From Paenibacillus etheri (lineage in GTDB: Bacteria > Bacillota > Bacilli > Paenibacillales > Paenibacillaceae), in the NCBI RefSeq assembly GCF_001012825.1, contig NZ_LCZJ02000019.1, positions 62,001 to 126,000 of the forward strand: a DNA stretch of 64,000 bases. The letters run 5' to 3'. Shown here in pieces: positions 25,559 through 34,931 of this stretch (positions within the stretch are counted from its first letter, which is position 1; every line of letters begins with the position of its first letter). The notes below the pieces were generated by a model. That model searched no databases and was not told the DNA's origin. It worked only from the letters and a program-made list of their open reading frames with translations. A program made the translations under genes and the position numbers.

Positions 25559-26848
25559 ATGGCAATAACTACGCATGATACAGAAACAGATGTACAAGAT
25601 CGAGCAATACTGGTAAGTCTCGTCACAGATAAAATTAAAAGAACCGGAATTGATCCAGAGCTTTCACTACAGGAATTAGTGCAATTAGCCGAAACGGCTG
25701 GTGTTGAAGTTCTGGATGTGCTGCGTCAAAACAAGGAAACGCCTGATTCTAGATGGTTTATTGGTAAAGGTAAAGTAGAAGAGCTACGAATGGCTGCTGA
25801 TGCTCTCGGAGCAAATACAGCTATCTTTGATCAAGAATTGTCTGGTGCTCAAGTACGGAACCTTGAGGAGGCTCTAGATCTAAAAATTATTGACCGGACG
25901 CAGCTTATTCTGGATATTTTTGCGGGGCGTGCGAAGACGCGAGAAGGGATTATCCAGGTTGAGCTAGCACAACTGTCCTATCTGTTACCTCGGCTTTCCG
26001 GTCAAGGGAAGAACTTATCCAGACTAGGTGGAGGAATTGGTACCAGAGGTCCGGGTGAAAGTAAACTGGAAACCGATCGCCGACATATTCGTGATCGGAT
26101 TACGGAGCTGAAACGCCAGCTGGATGAGGTTGTTAAGACACGTGAGCTACATCGGGAGCGTCGCCGCAAGGCGGGAGCAGTGCAAGTCGCACTTGTTGGG
26201 TATACGAATGCAGGTAAATCAACGCTGCTTAAGCAACTGACGGATGCGGATGTCTATATTGAAAACCAGTTGTTTGCCACACTGGACCCTACTTCACGTG
26301 TACTTGAGCTAGCAGGTGGTAAAGAGGTTGTGCTTACGGATACTGTAGGCTTCATTCAGAATCTTCCACATGATCTTGTCGCATCGTTCCGTGCAACGCT
26401 TGAGGAAGTAAATGAGGCCAATTTGGTGCTTCATGTGGTGGATGCCTCTTCACCCATGCGTGAGGAACAGATGGAGATCGTTCAATCCATTTTGCAGGAC
26501 TTAGGTGCAGCTGGTACACCGCAAATCGTGCTTTTTAATAAAATCGATCTATGTCAGCCTGAGCAACTGGAAATGTTGCCAACAGGTACAGGATACTTGA
26601 AGATCAGTGCATTTAATCCGGAGGATTTAACTCGAATTACCGAGATTATCGCTGATGAACTGGCTGGCGACACTCTCAACTTCCGTATTCCCGGAGACCG
26701 AGGCGACATTTCTTCCTTGCTCTACAGGGTGGGAGAGGTTCTGGAAACGACTTATGATGAGAACGATGTGCTCTATAACGTTCGTCTTAATAAAGAGGAT
26801 TATGACAAATGGGGTTACATGCTTGCTGATTTTGTGGACCAGCAGTAA
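25559..26848 (+). CDS. hflX: Ribosome-associated GTPase HflX
   Basis: 429 residues. The N-terminal HflX domain includes NKETPDSRWFIGKGKVEEL. The glycine-rich linker GGGIGTRGPGESKLETDRR follows, then a GTPase domain with G1 GYTNAGKST, G3 DTVGF and G4 NKID. HflX splits stalled or heat-inactivated 70S ribosomes. AAGGAG lies 10 bases before ATG 25559. It corresponds to Bacillus ynbA in the spoVK-ynbA-ynbB-glnRA order. A T-poor hairpin lies downstream. Confidence 0.96.
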   Translation: MAITTHDTETDVQDRAILVSLVTDKIKRTGIDPELSLQELVQLAETAGVEVLDVLRQNKETPDSRWFIGKGKVEELRMAADALGANTAIFDQELSGAQVRNLEEALDLKIIDRTQLILDIFAGRAKTREGIIQVELAQLSYLLPRLSGQGKNLSRLGGGIGTRGPGESKLETDRRHIRDRITELKRQLDEVVKTRELHRERRRKAGAVQVALVGYTNAGKSTLLKQLTDADVYIENQLFATLDPTSRVLELAGGKEVVLTDTVGFIQNLPHDLVASFRATLEEVNEANLVLHVVDASSPMREEQMEIVQSILQDLGAAGTPQIVLFNKIDLCQPEQLEMLPTGTGYLKISAFNPEDLTRITEIIADELAGDTLNFRIPGDRGDISSLLYRVGEVLETTYDENDVLYNVRLNKEDYDKWGYMLADFVDQQ

Positions 26849-26910
26849 TCTTGTGGGTCATTCCTAAAGTGGAAATGCTTCGTTTATAGGTATAAAATAA
26901 TAGCTAATCT

Positions 26911-26938
26911 AGAAAGCGTCAGTTTACTGCCGCTTTCT
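26911..26938 (+). terminator. Hairpin downstream of hflX
   Basis: AGAAAGCG-T-CAG-TTTA-CTG-C-CGCTTTCT is a near-perfect stem without a following T-run. Possibly a weak terminator or a stabilising or leader structure for ynbB. Confidence 0.45.
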
Positions 26939-26981
26939 GTCATTATGATGGCAAGTAAATGTAAGGAGCGAATCAGAACGA

Positions 26982-28235
26982 ATGGTAGTTTTTGCAGAGG
27001 ATATTTTGAGCGCGGCAGAGGCCGCAGAAGTTGAAATAGAAGGCGCTGTCAAAGCCCTTGATCGTATTGTAGATAAGAATCAATGGAAGGTTATTGAAGC
27101 GTTTCAGCGTCATCAAGTCAGTGATTTTCACTTTGCCGGCTCAACGGGGTATGCGTATAATGACCGTGGCCGTGAAGTGTTGGATCTTGTCTATGCTGAC
27201 GTTTTTGGTGCGGAATCTGCTCTGGTACGCCCGCATTTCGCTTCAGGAACACATACCATATCAACAGCCCTATTTGGTGTACTGCGTCCAGGAGATGAGC
27301 TCCTTTACATCACAGGACGTCCGTACGATACCTTACATAAGGTGATTGGTCACACAGGTGATGGGACAGGCTCTCTCGCAGATTTCGGAATCACTTACCG
27401 AGAGGTTGCTCTTACAGCAGAGGGAAAGATCGATTGGGATGAGGTAGCTCTCGTTGTTAACGAAAATACTAAAGTGATTGGAATCCAAAGGTCACGAGGA
27501 TATGATTGGCGAGCTTCTTTCACAGTGGCTGAAATTGGTGAGATGACTTCGAGGGTAAAAGTGTTGAAACCGGAAGTGATTGTTTTCGTCGACAATTGTT
27601 ATGGTGAGTTTACCGAAGAGCTTGAGCCTCCACAGGTTGGTGTGGATCTAGTAGCAGGATCGTTGATTAAGAATCCAGGTGGGGGTATTGCTGAGACGGG
27701 TGGATATATCTGTGGCCGACAGGATCTTGTGGAATTGGCAGCTTATCGATTAACCGCTCCTGGCATCGGTGGTGAAGTAGGGGCTATGTTAGGAACAACT
27801 CGTGGGCTTTACCAAGGATTGTTTATGGCTCCGCACACTGTAGGACAAGCTTTAAAGGGAAGTGTTTTTGCTGCATCCGTCTTTCAGCGTTGCGGGTTTG
27901 AGACAAAACCGGCGTGGAACGAGCCGCGTACAGATTTGATTCAGGCGGTTTCCTTTGATGGGCCAGAACACTTAATTGCCTTTGTTCAGGGTATACAACG
28001 CGCTGCCGCTGTGGACAGCCATGTGGTACCAGAGCCTTGGGATATGCCTGGTTATGAACACCCTGTTATTATGGCGGCAGGTACGTTTATACAAGGTGGA
28101 AGCTTGGAGTTATCTGCAGATGCGCCTATACGAGCTCCTTATATTGGCTATATGCAAGGTGGATTAACCTATTCACATGTTAAATATGGCGTTTTAATGG
28201 CACTTCAAAGTATGCGTGAAAGAAAATTGCTGTAA
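26982..28235 (+). CDS. ynbB: Methionine gamma-lyase-like PLP enzyme (aluminium resistance family, YnbB)
   Basis: 417 residues. A fold type I PLP enzyme: the cofactor Lys lies in GSLIKNPGGG, with FHFAGSTGYAYNDRGRE near the N-terminus, FASGTHTIS, and VFVDNCYGEFTE with the PLP-ring Asp. The family is annotated as methionine gamma-lyase or aluminium resistance protein, but its physiological substrate is not established. AAGGAG is rather far (14 bases) from ATG 26982, and no better start exists. The stop codon lies within the GlnR operator of the next operon. Confidence 0.88.
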   Translation: MVVFAEDILSAAEAAEVEIEGAVKALDRIVDKNQWKVIEAFQRHQVSDFHFAGSTGYAYNDRGREVLDLVYADVFGAESALVRPHFASGTHTISTALFGVLRPGDELLYITGRPYDTLHKVIGHTGDGTGSLADFGITYREVALTAEGKIDWDEVALVVNENTKVIGIQRSRGYDWRASFTVAEIGEMTSRVKVLKPEVIVFVDNCYGEFTEELEPPQVGVDLVAGSLIKNPGGGIAETGGYICGRQDLVELAAYRLTAPGIGGEVGAMLGTTRGLYQGLFMAPHTVGQALKGSVFAASVFQRCGFETKPAWNEPRTDLIQAVSFDGPEHLIAFVQGIQRAAAVDSHVVPEPWDMPGYEHPVIMAAGTFIQGGSLELSADAPIRAPYIGYMQGGLTYSHVKYGVLMALQSMRERKLL

Positions 28236-28281
28236 GAATATCTCACATACCATTGACACGCTGTATTAGGAAATGTACAAT
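28231..28281 (+). promoter_or_regulatory. glnRA promoter with GlnR operator
   Basis: TGTAAGAATATCTCACA (28231-28247) fits the GlnR/TnrA operator TGTNA-N7-TNACA exactly. Just downstream are TTGACA (28253-28258) and TACAAT (28276-28281), 17 bp apart. A second imperfect dyad, TGTATTAGGAAATGTACA (28262-28279), overlaps the spacer and -10, matching the two-operator layout of Bacillus glnRA. Confidence 0.85.
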
Positions 28282-28318
28282 GAGATCAGAAAAAGATCAT
28301 TGGAAGGTTGGATGAGTC

Positions 28319-28729
28319 ATGGGTGATGAAATCCGCAGAAATATGGCACTATTTCCTATTGGAATTGTAATGAAGCTGACTGATTTGTCCGCGAGACAAA
28401 TTCGTTATTATGAGCAGCACAGTCTGATCGTACCAGCACGTACGTCGGGGAATCAGCGTTTGTTCTCTTTTAATGATGTTGAGCGCCTATTAGAAATCAA
28501 AGCTCTGATCGAGAAGGGTGTTAATATTGCTGGCATTAAGCAAGTAATGAATCCTGTCTCTAAGGAATCCGAGGAAGCTACTGTTATTACCCCTGATACA
28601 GAGGTTAGACGTAGAGAGTTATCCGATTCCCAGCTTCATCGAATGTTGAAGCAAGAACTAGTTTCCGGTAAAAGACCGGGACAAGTGTCTCTGATTCAAG
28701 GTGAGTTATCCCGGTTTTTTAATAAATAA
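28319..28729 (+). CDS. glnR: Nitrogen regulator GlnR, MerR family
   Basis: 136 residues. The MerR-type winged helix has LTDLSARQIRYYEQHSLI and RTSGNQRLFSFNDVERL. The C-terminal tail ends GQVSLIQGELSRFFNK, the glutamine-synthetase-sensing region in Bacillus GlnR. It represses glnRA and other nitrogen genes when glutamine is abundant, through feedback-inhibited glutamine synthetase. It sits directly upstream of glnA behind a promoter carrying its own operator. Confidence 0.95.
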   Translation: MGDEIRRNMALFPIGIVMKLTDLSARQIRYYEQHSLIVPARTSGNQRLFSFNDVERLLEIKALIEKGVNIAGIKQVMNPVSKESEEATVITPDTEVRRRELSDSQLHRMLKQELVSGKRPGQVSLIQGELSRFFNK

Positions 28730-28762
28730 TAATATATAGAAGTTCGAAAGGGAGAGGATCAC

Positions 28763-30091
28763 ATGAGCTTTTCTAAAGAGGATATTTTGCGCATTGCCAA
28801 GGAAGAGAATGTTCGTTTTATTCGTCTGCAATTTACGGATCTATTAGGTACTATCAAGAATGTAGAGATTCCAGTTAGCCAATTGGAAAAAGCACTTGAT
28901 AACAAAATGATGTTTGATGGTTCTTCCATCGAAGGTTACGTTCGGATTGAAGAATCCGATATGTATCTCTTCCCTGACCTTGATACATGGGTAATCTTCC
29001 CTTGGGTGACAGATAGCCGCGTAGCACGTTTGATCTGTGATGTTTACATGCCAGATCAGACACCTTTTGCTGGAGACCCGCGTGGTATCCTCAAACGTTG
29101 TCTGAAGGAAGCAGAAGAAATGGGTTTCACAGCTATGAACGTTGGGCCAGAACCTGAATTCTTCCTATTCAAGACAGACGAAAGAGGCAATCCTACTACG
29201 GAATTGAACGACCAAGGTGGATATTTCGACTTAGCGCCAACGGATTTAGGGGAAAATTGTCGTCGCGAAATCGTACTGACCCTTGAAGAAATGGGCTTTG
29301 AAATCGAAGCTTCCCACCATGAAGTAGCTTCCGGCCAGCATGAAATTGACTTTAAATATGCTGACGCGATTACTGCTGCTGACCAAATTCAAACCTTTAA
29401 GCTCGTCGTGAAAACGGTAGCCCGTCAACACGGCCTGCATGCAACTTTTATGCCTAAACCATTGTTCGGTATCAACGGATCTGGTATGCACGCTCACCAA
29501 TCCTTGTTTAAAGGCAAAGAAAACATGTTCTACGACGAAAGCGACAAACTGGGTCTGAGCAAAACTGCACGTTACTACATGGCTGGTATTTTGAAGCACG
29601 CTCGTGCTTTTGCAGCGATTACTAACCCAACAGTGAACTCATACAAACGCCTTGTTCCTGGTTATGAAGCACCTTGCTATGTAGCTTGGTCTGCAAGTAA
29701 CCGCAGCCCAATGATTCGTATCCCGGCTTCTAGAGGTCTTAGCACACGCGTTGAGGTTCGTAACCCGGACCCAGCAGCTAACCCTTACCTCGCACTTGCT
29801 GTTATGTTGAAAGCTGGGCTAGACGGAATTAAGCGTAAGCTTGATCTTCCAGCTCCAATTGACCGTAACATCTATGTGATGTCTGAAGAAGAGCGTATTG
29901 AAGAAGGCATTCCAAGCTTGCCATCCGATTTGAAAGAAGCACTTAGCGAAATGATCCGCAGCCATGTTATTACCGAAGCTCTCGGCGAACATGCCCTGGC
30001 TCACTTCTACGAGCTAAAAGAAATCGAATGGGATATCTACCGCACACAAGTTCACGAGTGGGAAAGAGCGCAATATATGACTCTTTACTAG
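28763..30091 (+). CDS. glnA: Glutamine synthetase type I
   Basis: 442 residues, the length of the Gram-positive GSI-alpha class. It shows [31 protein letters not shown], the ATP-site [14 protein letters not shown] segment, [17 protein letters not shown] and [19 protein letters not shown]. It makes glutamine from glutamate, ammonia and ATP in the cytosol as a dodecamer. The class is regulated by feedback and by GlnR interaction; the adenylylation-type Tyr segment of GSI-beta is absent. GGGAGAGG precedes the ATG. Codon use looks optimised, as expected for a highly expressed gene. Confidence 0.97.
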   Translation: MSFSKEDILRIAKEENVRFIRLQFTDLLGTIKNVEIPVSQLEKALDNKMMFDGSSIEGYVRIEESDMYLFPDLDTWVIFPWVTDSRVARLICDVYMPDQTPFAGDPRGILKRCLKEAEEMGFTAMNVGPEPEFFLFKTDERGNPTTELNDQGGYFDLAPTDLGENCRREIVLTLEEMGFEIEASHHEVASGQHEIDFKYADAITAADQIQTFKLVVKTVARQHGLHATFMPKPLFGINGSGMHAHQSLFKGKENMFYDESDKLGLSKTARYYMAGILKHARAFAAITNPTVNSYKRLVPGYEAPCYVAWSASNRSPMIRIPASRGLSTRVEVRNPDPAANPYLALAVMLKAGLDGIKRKLDLPAPIDRNIYVMSEEERIEEGIPSLPSDLKEALSEMIRSHVITEALGEHALAHFYELKEIEWDIYRTQVHEWERAQYMTLY

Positions 30092-30099
30092 AACTTTCT

Positions 30100-30134
30100 A
30101 ACCCTTGACACCTTTGGTGTTAAGGGTTTTTTTT
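30100..30134 (+). terminator. Intrinsic terminator of glnRA
   Basis: AACCCTTGACACC and GGTGTTAAGGGTT pair around a 3-base loop, followed by eight T. Confidence 0.92.
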
Positions 30135-30135
30135 G

Positions 30136-30700
30136 TGGTTAAGTCAGCATTCTGAGCATTTCATTGATGATAAACCCACAAAATACCCACAAATCGTTAC
30201 GGTTATTGGAGGATGTTAGAATGTGAGCTTCAAATTTTAAGGATAAGTTATTTCAGGTGATTTGAACCGAAGGCGTTCTGTGAAGCGGAAGTGATAATTT
30301 GGGAAAGTGATACTCGTTGTGTTAACGCTGAGATTCTCAAACTTCGCTAAATTAGTTGTTTAATTAGGTTACAGATTCACGTATGAAGCCGCTCTTGGAC
30401 GCAGCGGTCCTAATGTTACTGGAGTCCGATACTCGCCGAGGGTGATGGTGACTTGTTAGAGCGGGGATCCAAACTGACTGAGATCCATGAAAAATTCTAA
30501 AACGGATATGAACTATCGACGTTTCTTCCATCTTCCTCAGTTTAGCCAGGAAATAAGGAGACAACAGAAGCCTTATAATTCCAATCTCCACAAAAATATA
30601 GCACCTGTAATTATGCCAATGACTCCTCTATTTTGTGCATCATGTTACTATTCCAATGCCCTAAAAAACAGAACTATTAAATTTTTTTAATTAGAGGTGG
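30136..30700. other. Gene-poor spacer without a supported gene
   Basis: About 560 bases in which I find no frame with a ribosome binding site and protein-like composition. The longest frames (30364-30591 minus, 30487-30690 plus) overlap each other and look random. Short features include the direct repeat CCCACAAA-ATA-CCCACAAA near 30174-30192 and the fragment ACCGAAGGCGTTCTG near 30267, which recalls the end of the hairpin repeat family. It is probably degraded sequence. Confidence 0.5.
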
Positions 30701-30706
30701 GGAATA

Positions 30707-30839
30707 ATGTTAAAAGCAAAGAGGGAATTTTTATTCGGAATCCAAAGAAGACCGTAAAATTAAAAACAAAGTGGCGAATTGGTCAGCTTTAGGAGGCATT
30801 CTTTCCTTGGTTATAGCTGGAGTCATATATTTATTGTGA
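30707..30839 (+). pseudogene. Frameshifted small single-span membrane protein
   Basis: GAGGTGGGG precedes ATG 30707. The first frame stops after 16 codons, but the frame one base on encodes SESKEDRKIKNKVANWSALG followed by a hydrophobic helix (GILSLVIAGVIYLL) and TGA at 30837. Removing one A from the TTAAAAG tract at the third codon joins both into a 42-residue protein with a charged N-terminus and a C-terminal membrane helix. An intrinsic terminator follows directly. It is either a broken gene, a sequencing homopolymer error or a frameshifted product. Family unknown. Confidence 0.5.
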
Positions 30840-30849
30840 TATTTACCTC

Positions 30850-30880
30850 ACTCAAGTAGCCTTTGGCCTTGAGTTTTTTT
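30850..30880 (+). terminator. Intrinsic terminator after the mini-gene
   Basis: ACTCAAG/CTTGAGT stem with an inner GCC/GGC pair, then eight T. Confidence 0.8.
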
Positions 30881-31048
30881 GTATTAATAGTTATAGTAAA
30901 ATGGAATTTAATATAACAGTCACAATTCATGCGATCATCTGACATTATTTTATATTTTTCTTGCAAAGGTATATCTTTCATAGGATAATATGGGTATATT
31001 TTCCTAGCAAAAGTTGGAAATGGATATTATCTGAGAGGAAGTAGAATA

Positions 31049-31672
31049 TTGAAAACAAAGAAACCTTTTTTTAAAAAATGGTGGTTTTGGCTCATTATTG
31101 TTTTTGTTGTAATAGGGGTGATTGGATCACAGGGGAATGATAGTGAGCCTACAGTAACAAAATCTGAACCGGCAGTGGCAAAGGTAGATGATGCTGCTGC
31201 AACAGAGAAACCAGCCGCAACAGAAAAGCCTACCAGCAAGCCTACTGAAGAGCCAAAGGAAACGATGATAACTGAAGTTGGACAAACCATCACAACTAAG
31301 AATTTTAAGCTTACAGTTGAGTCTCTGGAAAAGCCGAAGGGAAACGATTATGTACAACCATCAGAGGGTAATGAATTTGTAGAAGTTGGAATTATACTCG
31401 AGAATATTTCCAGTAAAGATTATATGGTAAGCTCTATGCTAATGTTCAATGCATACCAAGACAGCTTCTCTATAAATGAAGATCTAATGGCTCATACTTT
31501 GGATAGTCAAGTAGGAACAATGGACGGCGCTTTAGCTGCTGGAAAGAAAATTCGTGGCAAACTCGCTTACCAGCTTCCTAAGGATTGGAAAGAGCTTGAA
31601 ATCAATACTGATTTTACGGTTTTAAGTTTTAGTTCAGATGGAGAAATCAAAATCGTTTTTCAAAATAAATAG
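31049..31672 (+). CDS. DUF4352-type membrane-anchored protein
   Basis: 207 residues starting at TTG 31049 behind GAGGAAG. A Lys/Phe/Trp-rich start (FFKKWWFWLIIVFVVIGVIG) forms one membrane anchor. A Thr/Pro/Lys/Glu-rich linker with a TEKPAATEKPTSKPTEEPKE repeat follows, then a beta-rich C-terminal domain (GQTITTKNFKLTVESLEKP, EFVEVGIILENISSKDY) of the telokin-like DUF4352 type. The protein is probably anchored in the membrane with the domain outside. Function unknown; family members are common in Gram-positive envelopes. Confidence 0.75.
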   Translation: MKTKKPFFKKWWFWLIIVFVVIGVIGSQGNDSEPTVTKSEPAVAKVDDAAATEKPAATEKPTSKPTEEPKETMITEVGQTITTKNFKLTVESLEKPKGNDYVQPSEGNEFVEVGIILENISSKDYMVSSMLMFNAYQDSFSINEDLMAHTLDSQVGTMDGALAAGKKIRGKLAYQLPKDWKELEINTDFTVLSFSSDGEIKIVFQNK

Positions 31673-31798
31673 GATAACTCACATATAAGAGTCTCGCCAA
31701 AGCTGGGGGGCTTTTTTTATTGTTAAACCTGATAATCATATTTACATAAAGTACCATACGAATTATATTGAAAGAACAGCATAAAAGGGGGGTTATAA

Positions 31799-32299
31799 TT
31801 GGCGAAGATTTTTAATGAAAATACGGTTTCTTTTAAACAGAAGTTATCTCCGATTCCTGAGTTTGCTTGGCAAACGAGTGAGAGATTAGCTGAAATAGCT
31901 AATTCTAAACATCTTGTCTTTGACATAAGATCGCTTGATCCAGATAAATATTCTTTTCCTTACCATTTTCATAGAAACGCTGAGGAGATATTTGTGATTT
32001 TAACGGGAAGAGCGATGTTAAGAACTCCCGAGGGTTTTACGGAAGTTTCTGAAGGTGATGTGATATTTTTTGAAATGGGACCGGAAGGTGCGCATCAACT
32101 TTATAATCATACGGAGGTACCTTGCCGGTATCTTGATCTCCGAACAAATCAGGGTATAGATGTTTGTGAATATCCAGACTCAGGTAAAATCAATATTCTC
32201 CCGTATCAAGAAATCTATAAAGCGGATCAACAGGCGGATTATTATAAAGGTGAAGAACAGATCCGGGATAAATGGAAGGGAATGGAGGATCATACTTGA
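31799..32299 (+). CDS. Cupin domain protein
   Basis: 166 residues from TTG 31799 behind AGGGGGG. A single conserved cupin barrel has motif 1 PYHFHRNAEEIFVILTGRA (metal ligands His-His-Glu) and motif 2 GDVIFFEMGPEGAHQLYNH with the fourth His. Such proteins are often metal-dependent isomerases, dioxygenases or sugar-binding regulators; the substrate is unknown. The last four bases overlap the next gene's start (TTGA), so it is translationally coupled to a metallo-beta-lactamase fold hydrolase and probably acts with it. Confidence 0.85.
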   Translation: MAKIFNENTVSFKQKLSPIPEFAWQTSERLAEIANSKHLVFDIRSLDPDKYSFPYHFHRNAEEIFVILTGRAMLRTPEGFTEVSEGDVIFFEMGPEGAHQLYNHTEVPCRYLDLRTNQGIDVCEYPDSGKINILPYQEIYKADQQADYYKGEEQIRDKWKGMEDHT

Positions 32300-33078
32300 T
32301 TAAAGATCGATGGTTCACAGTAACGGAAGTTGATCCGACAAGCTATGCAATTAGTGAATATGGGCATTGGGAAAAGGTGCATTCTTTTTTACTGTTAGGG
32401 AAAGAACAAGCTGTGTTGATTGATACGGGATTAGGCATCGATAATATAAAAAGAATAACGGATCAGTTAACGGATTTACCAATCGCTGTCATCACTACGC
32501 ATGTGCATGCAGACCATATAGGCAGTCATGGACAATTCGAAACAATCTATGTTCATAAAGCGGATGAGGATTGGCTGATCAATGGAATACAAGGTTTGTC
32601 CCTTGCCCAGATCAGAAAAGATATGAGCCGAGACATTACTCTTCCTGTTCCTGAGACATTTAATCCTAATACGTATACGCCTTTTCAAGGTAACCCAACA
32701 GCTCTATTGCAAGAAGGGGATGTGCTTAACATAGGAGGGCGTAGATTAGAAATTTACCACACTCCGGGTCATTCGCCTGGCCATATTAGCATATTTGATC
32801 ATGCCAACGGGTATCTGTTTACAGGGGATTTATTGTATGATGCTACACCTGTTTATGCTTTTTATCCTTCGACTAGTCCGGTCGATTTAGTGGCTTCTTT
32901 AGAAAAGATTGCGCAAATTCCAAATGTGACCCAAGTATTCGGCTCTCATAATACGTTAGGTCTAGATCGATCTATTTTGCAAGAGGTTAAGAAAGCGGTT
33001 CGTACTTTGCGTGAACAGAATCTTGTCGCTCATGGTACGGGCATCCACCAGTTTAACGGGTTTAGCGTGCAATTTTAA
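32296..33078 (+). CDS. Metallo-beta-lactamase fold hydrolase
   Basis: About 260 residues. Zinc-binding motif THVHADHIGSHG (HxHxDH), then YHTPGHSPGH (third His), FTGDLLYD (bridging Asp) and GSHN (last ligand) define an intact MBL-fold hydrolase. The start TTG 32296 overlaps the cupin stop in a TTGA junction and has GGAGG 7 bases upstream; the ATG at 32272 lies inside the cupin gene. Its substrate is unknown; glyoxalase II-like, lactonase-like and other hydrolases share this fold. An intrinsic terminator follows. Confidence 0.88.
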   Translation: MIKDRWFTVTEVDPTSYAISEYGHWEKVHSFLLLGKEQAVLIDTGLGIDNIKRITDQLTDLPIAVITTHVHADHIGSHGQFETIYVHKADEDWLINGIQGLSLAQIRKDMSRDITLPVPETFNPNTYTPFQGNPTALLQEGDVLNIGGRRLEIYHTPGHSPGHISIFDHANGYLFTGDLLYDATPVYAFYPSTSPVDLVASLEKIAQIPNVTQVFGSHNTLGLDRSILQEVKKAVRTLREQNLVAHGTGIHQFNGFSVQF

Positions 33079-33106
33079 ATAAATAGATGCTATTAAATAA
33101 GCAGTG

Positions 33107-33137
33107 AAAACGGCCCTCAAAAAAGGACCGTTTTTTT
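33107..33137 (+). terminator. Intrinsic terminator of the cupin-MBL operon
   Basis: AAAACGGCCC and GGACCGTTTT pair with one mismatch across an A-rich loop, followed by a T-run. Confidence 0.85.
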
Positions 33138-33176
33138 GTCATTCTTTTGCTTTGTGATAAATTCTAAAAAGGGTGT

Positions 33177-33755
33177 TTATTGGGATACGATCGACCTGAA
33201 AAATGTATGCAATTGTTGTACTTGGGAGTAGGCTTCTTTGTACTCGTTGTCGGATTGTTTAATAGGCAATAAGCCTGGCAAGAAGGAAATACTGTACATG
33301 GGCATTTCGTTGCTGTTCATATATATTTTAAGCGTAAGTTCCTCGATAACATCAACCTCTTCGTCAGCACTATTAAACACATGAATATCCGCACTTGAAG
33401 CAGTAGTTTTGCTGTTTTGCTGTCTTTTAGATACTTTTGAAAGGGTTAGTGCGTTAACAACAATCTCTGATCCCATAATATTGTCGAAGGAGTAAAGCTT
33501 TGCTATTGCTTTTTTGCTTGTCTTCGGGTTGCTGGTACCGATTGCTATTTTTTTATAAGGTTCGTTTAGGGCGATTAAGTGAGATTGATTGGGGGGGATA
33601 TATGTTTTGGTGAAAATGATGTTAAAAGATGAGATAGCGTTTAACAGCTTGGAAAGTTCAGAAGTAGTAGACAATTTTTTTAATTCTAGAATACCGGCAC
33701 TTAGAATTAAGACTACTCCTAAAATGGCAAACATGTACATCAGGAAGATCAGCAT
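33177..33755 (-). CDS. Hypothetical membrane-anchored protein, 192 residues
   Basis: An N-terminal hydrophobic helix (about residues 1-24, MLIFLMYMFAILGVVLILSA) is followed by a soluble mixed alpha/beta region rich in Ser, Lys and Asn. GGAGGTG lies at good spacing before the ATG. I recognise no domain. It is the most downstream of three minus-strand genes (with 33988-34368 and the L,D-transpeptidase) separated by spacers of 230 and 145 bases, so co-transcription is uncertain. Confidence 0.6.
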   Translation of the reverse strand: MLIFLMYMFAILGVVLILSAGILELKKLSTTSELSKLLNAISSFNIIFTKTYIPPNQSHLIALNEPYKKIAIGTSNPKTSKKAIAKLYSFDNIMGSEIVVNALTLSKVSKRQQNSKTTASSADIHVFNSADEEVDVIEELTLKIYMNSNEMPMYSISFLPGLLPIKQSDNEYKEAYSQVQQLHTFFRSIVSQ

Positions 33756-33987
33756 GTAATCACACCTCCAATGATCTCAGTAGAGCAAGATTTATTGCTT
33801 ATTGAAAGATATGCCTGAATCCTCCCTACTAGTATCTGTTAAAAGCGAAAATCATGGAAATTTAGGAACGACTATTGATTAGAAAAAGAGAAAGCACCCA
33901 GAGATCTTCCGATTCTGCAAGCTGAGTGCAAAATTTGGGCAGTTACTGAGTGCTTTGATGATATTTTTTAAAATAAATATGTCAAAA

Positions 33988-34368
33988 TCATAAGAAGTTG
34001 AAGGCTGTGATTTGATCGGTATAAACAATTAGCTGTTTGTATTCGATCGGAGATTCATAGTTAGCATAGGATCTTACAGAAACATCATTAAGGACTACAA
34101 AGTTATAGCTGAAATTTTTATCCGGATGTTCCGCACCTAAATAAGATATGTATTCGTCTACAATGACATCATCCATTAGAGATTTTAAGTCAAAAACATC
34201 CTCTTTATTGGAGGCCGAAGGGGAGATTGTCCCTTGAATACTGCCAAATGAGGTGAGTAGATTTACTTTTTTTCCGCTAGCTTGATCATTATTTAACAAT
34301 AAGCCAGAGAGTTTAACAAGTGCATCGACTTTAAAATCGACGAGGGTTCTAATTTTTGAGTTGTTCAA
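33988..34368 (-). CDS. Hypothetical protein, about 126 residues
   Basis: The upstream ATG (34407) lacks a ribosome binding site, whereas AAAGGAAG lies about 9 bases before an in-frame TTG at 34368. I therefore place the start there (MNNSKIRTLVDFKVDALVKL). The product is soluble, with a FGSIQGTISPSA strand pair and an acidic middle (NKEDVFDLKSLMDD). There are no transmembrane segments and no recognised family. Confidence 0.55.
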   Translation of the reverse strand: MNNSKIRTLVDFKVDALVKLSGLLLNNDQASGKKVNLLTSFGSIQGTISPSASNKEDVFDLKSLMDDVIVDEYISYLGAEHPDKNFSYNFVVLNDVSVRSYANYESPIEYKQLIVYTDQITAFNFL

Positions 34369-34512
34369 AACAAGACACTTCCTTTCAGTTTGAAATCCTG
34401 TTAACATTATTCGACATATAACCGCATAATTCCTATTACGCCATCAAAAATACTTAATTACAAACACACCCCACCCATTGTATGAGTGAGGCATGTTTAT
34501 CTATGGATAGAT

Positions 34513-34851
34513 TTAATTCCTGATCGTTACTCGTGTTCCAATCGGAACAATCGCAGCTAGAGCTAAAACATCCTCATTGTACATACGAATACAACCGTGG
34601 GAAACTTCGTGTCCTATGGATGCGGGATCGTTATTTCCATGTATCCCATAGTGTGGCTTAGATAGACCCATCCAAAAGACTCCAAATGGACCACCTGGAT
34701 CGGGCTGTTTGTTAATGATAGTGAATTCACCCACTGGTGACTGTGTTAACATTTTACCGATTCCGACCGGGAAGCCCCTGATCACAATGTCGTTGTCAAG
34801 AAGATACAGCATACGCTGCGTCAGATCTACTATAATTCGGTAATTTGGCAT
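34513..34851 (-). CDS. Small L,D-transpeptidase (YkuD domain)
   Basis: 112 residues, essentially a bare YkuD catalytic domain. It has [27 protein letters not shown] and the active-site signature [18 protein letters not shown] with the catalytic Cys, then the terminal strand IGTRVTIRN. Such enzymes make 3-3 cross-links or attach proteins to peptidoglycan, and in spore formers some act on the coat or cortex. No signal peptide or LysM domain is present, as in several Bacillales homologues that begin directly with the catalytic domain. AAAGGAG precedes the ATG. A LexA-box-like palindrome lies about 80 bp upstream. Confidence 0.88.
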   Translation of the reverse strand: MPNYRIIVDLTQRMLYLLDNDIVIRGFPVGIGKMLTQSPVGEFTIINKQPDPGGPFGVFWMGLSKPHYGIHGNNDPASIGHEVSHGCIRMYNEDVLALAAIVPIGTRVTIRN

Positions 34852-34931
34852 TGTGCAACACTCCTTTCTAATTAGGATATGAACAGGATGCCTAAACGTT
34901 ATTCATTAAAAATGGCCATTTTAGCCTATGA

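Noticed and set aside
30364-30690. Two overlapping short frames downstream of glnA
   Set aside because: They lie on opposite strands over the same bases, lack ribosome binding sites and do not resemble any family.
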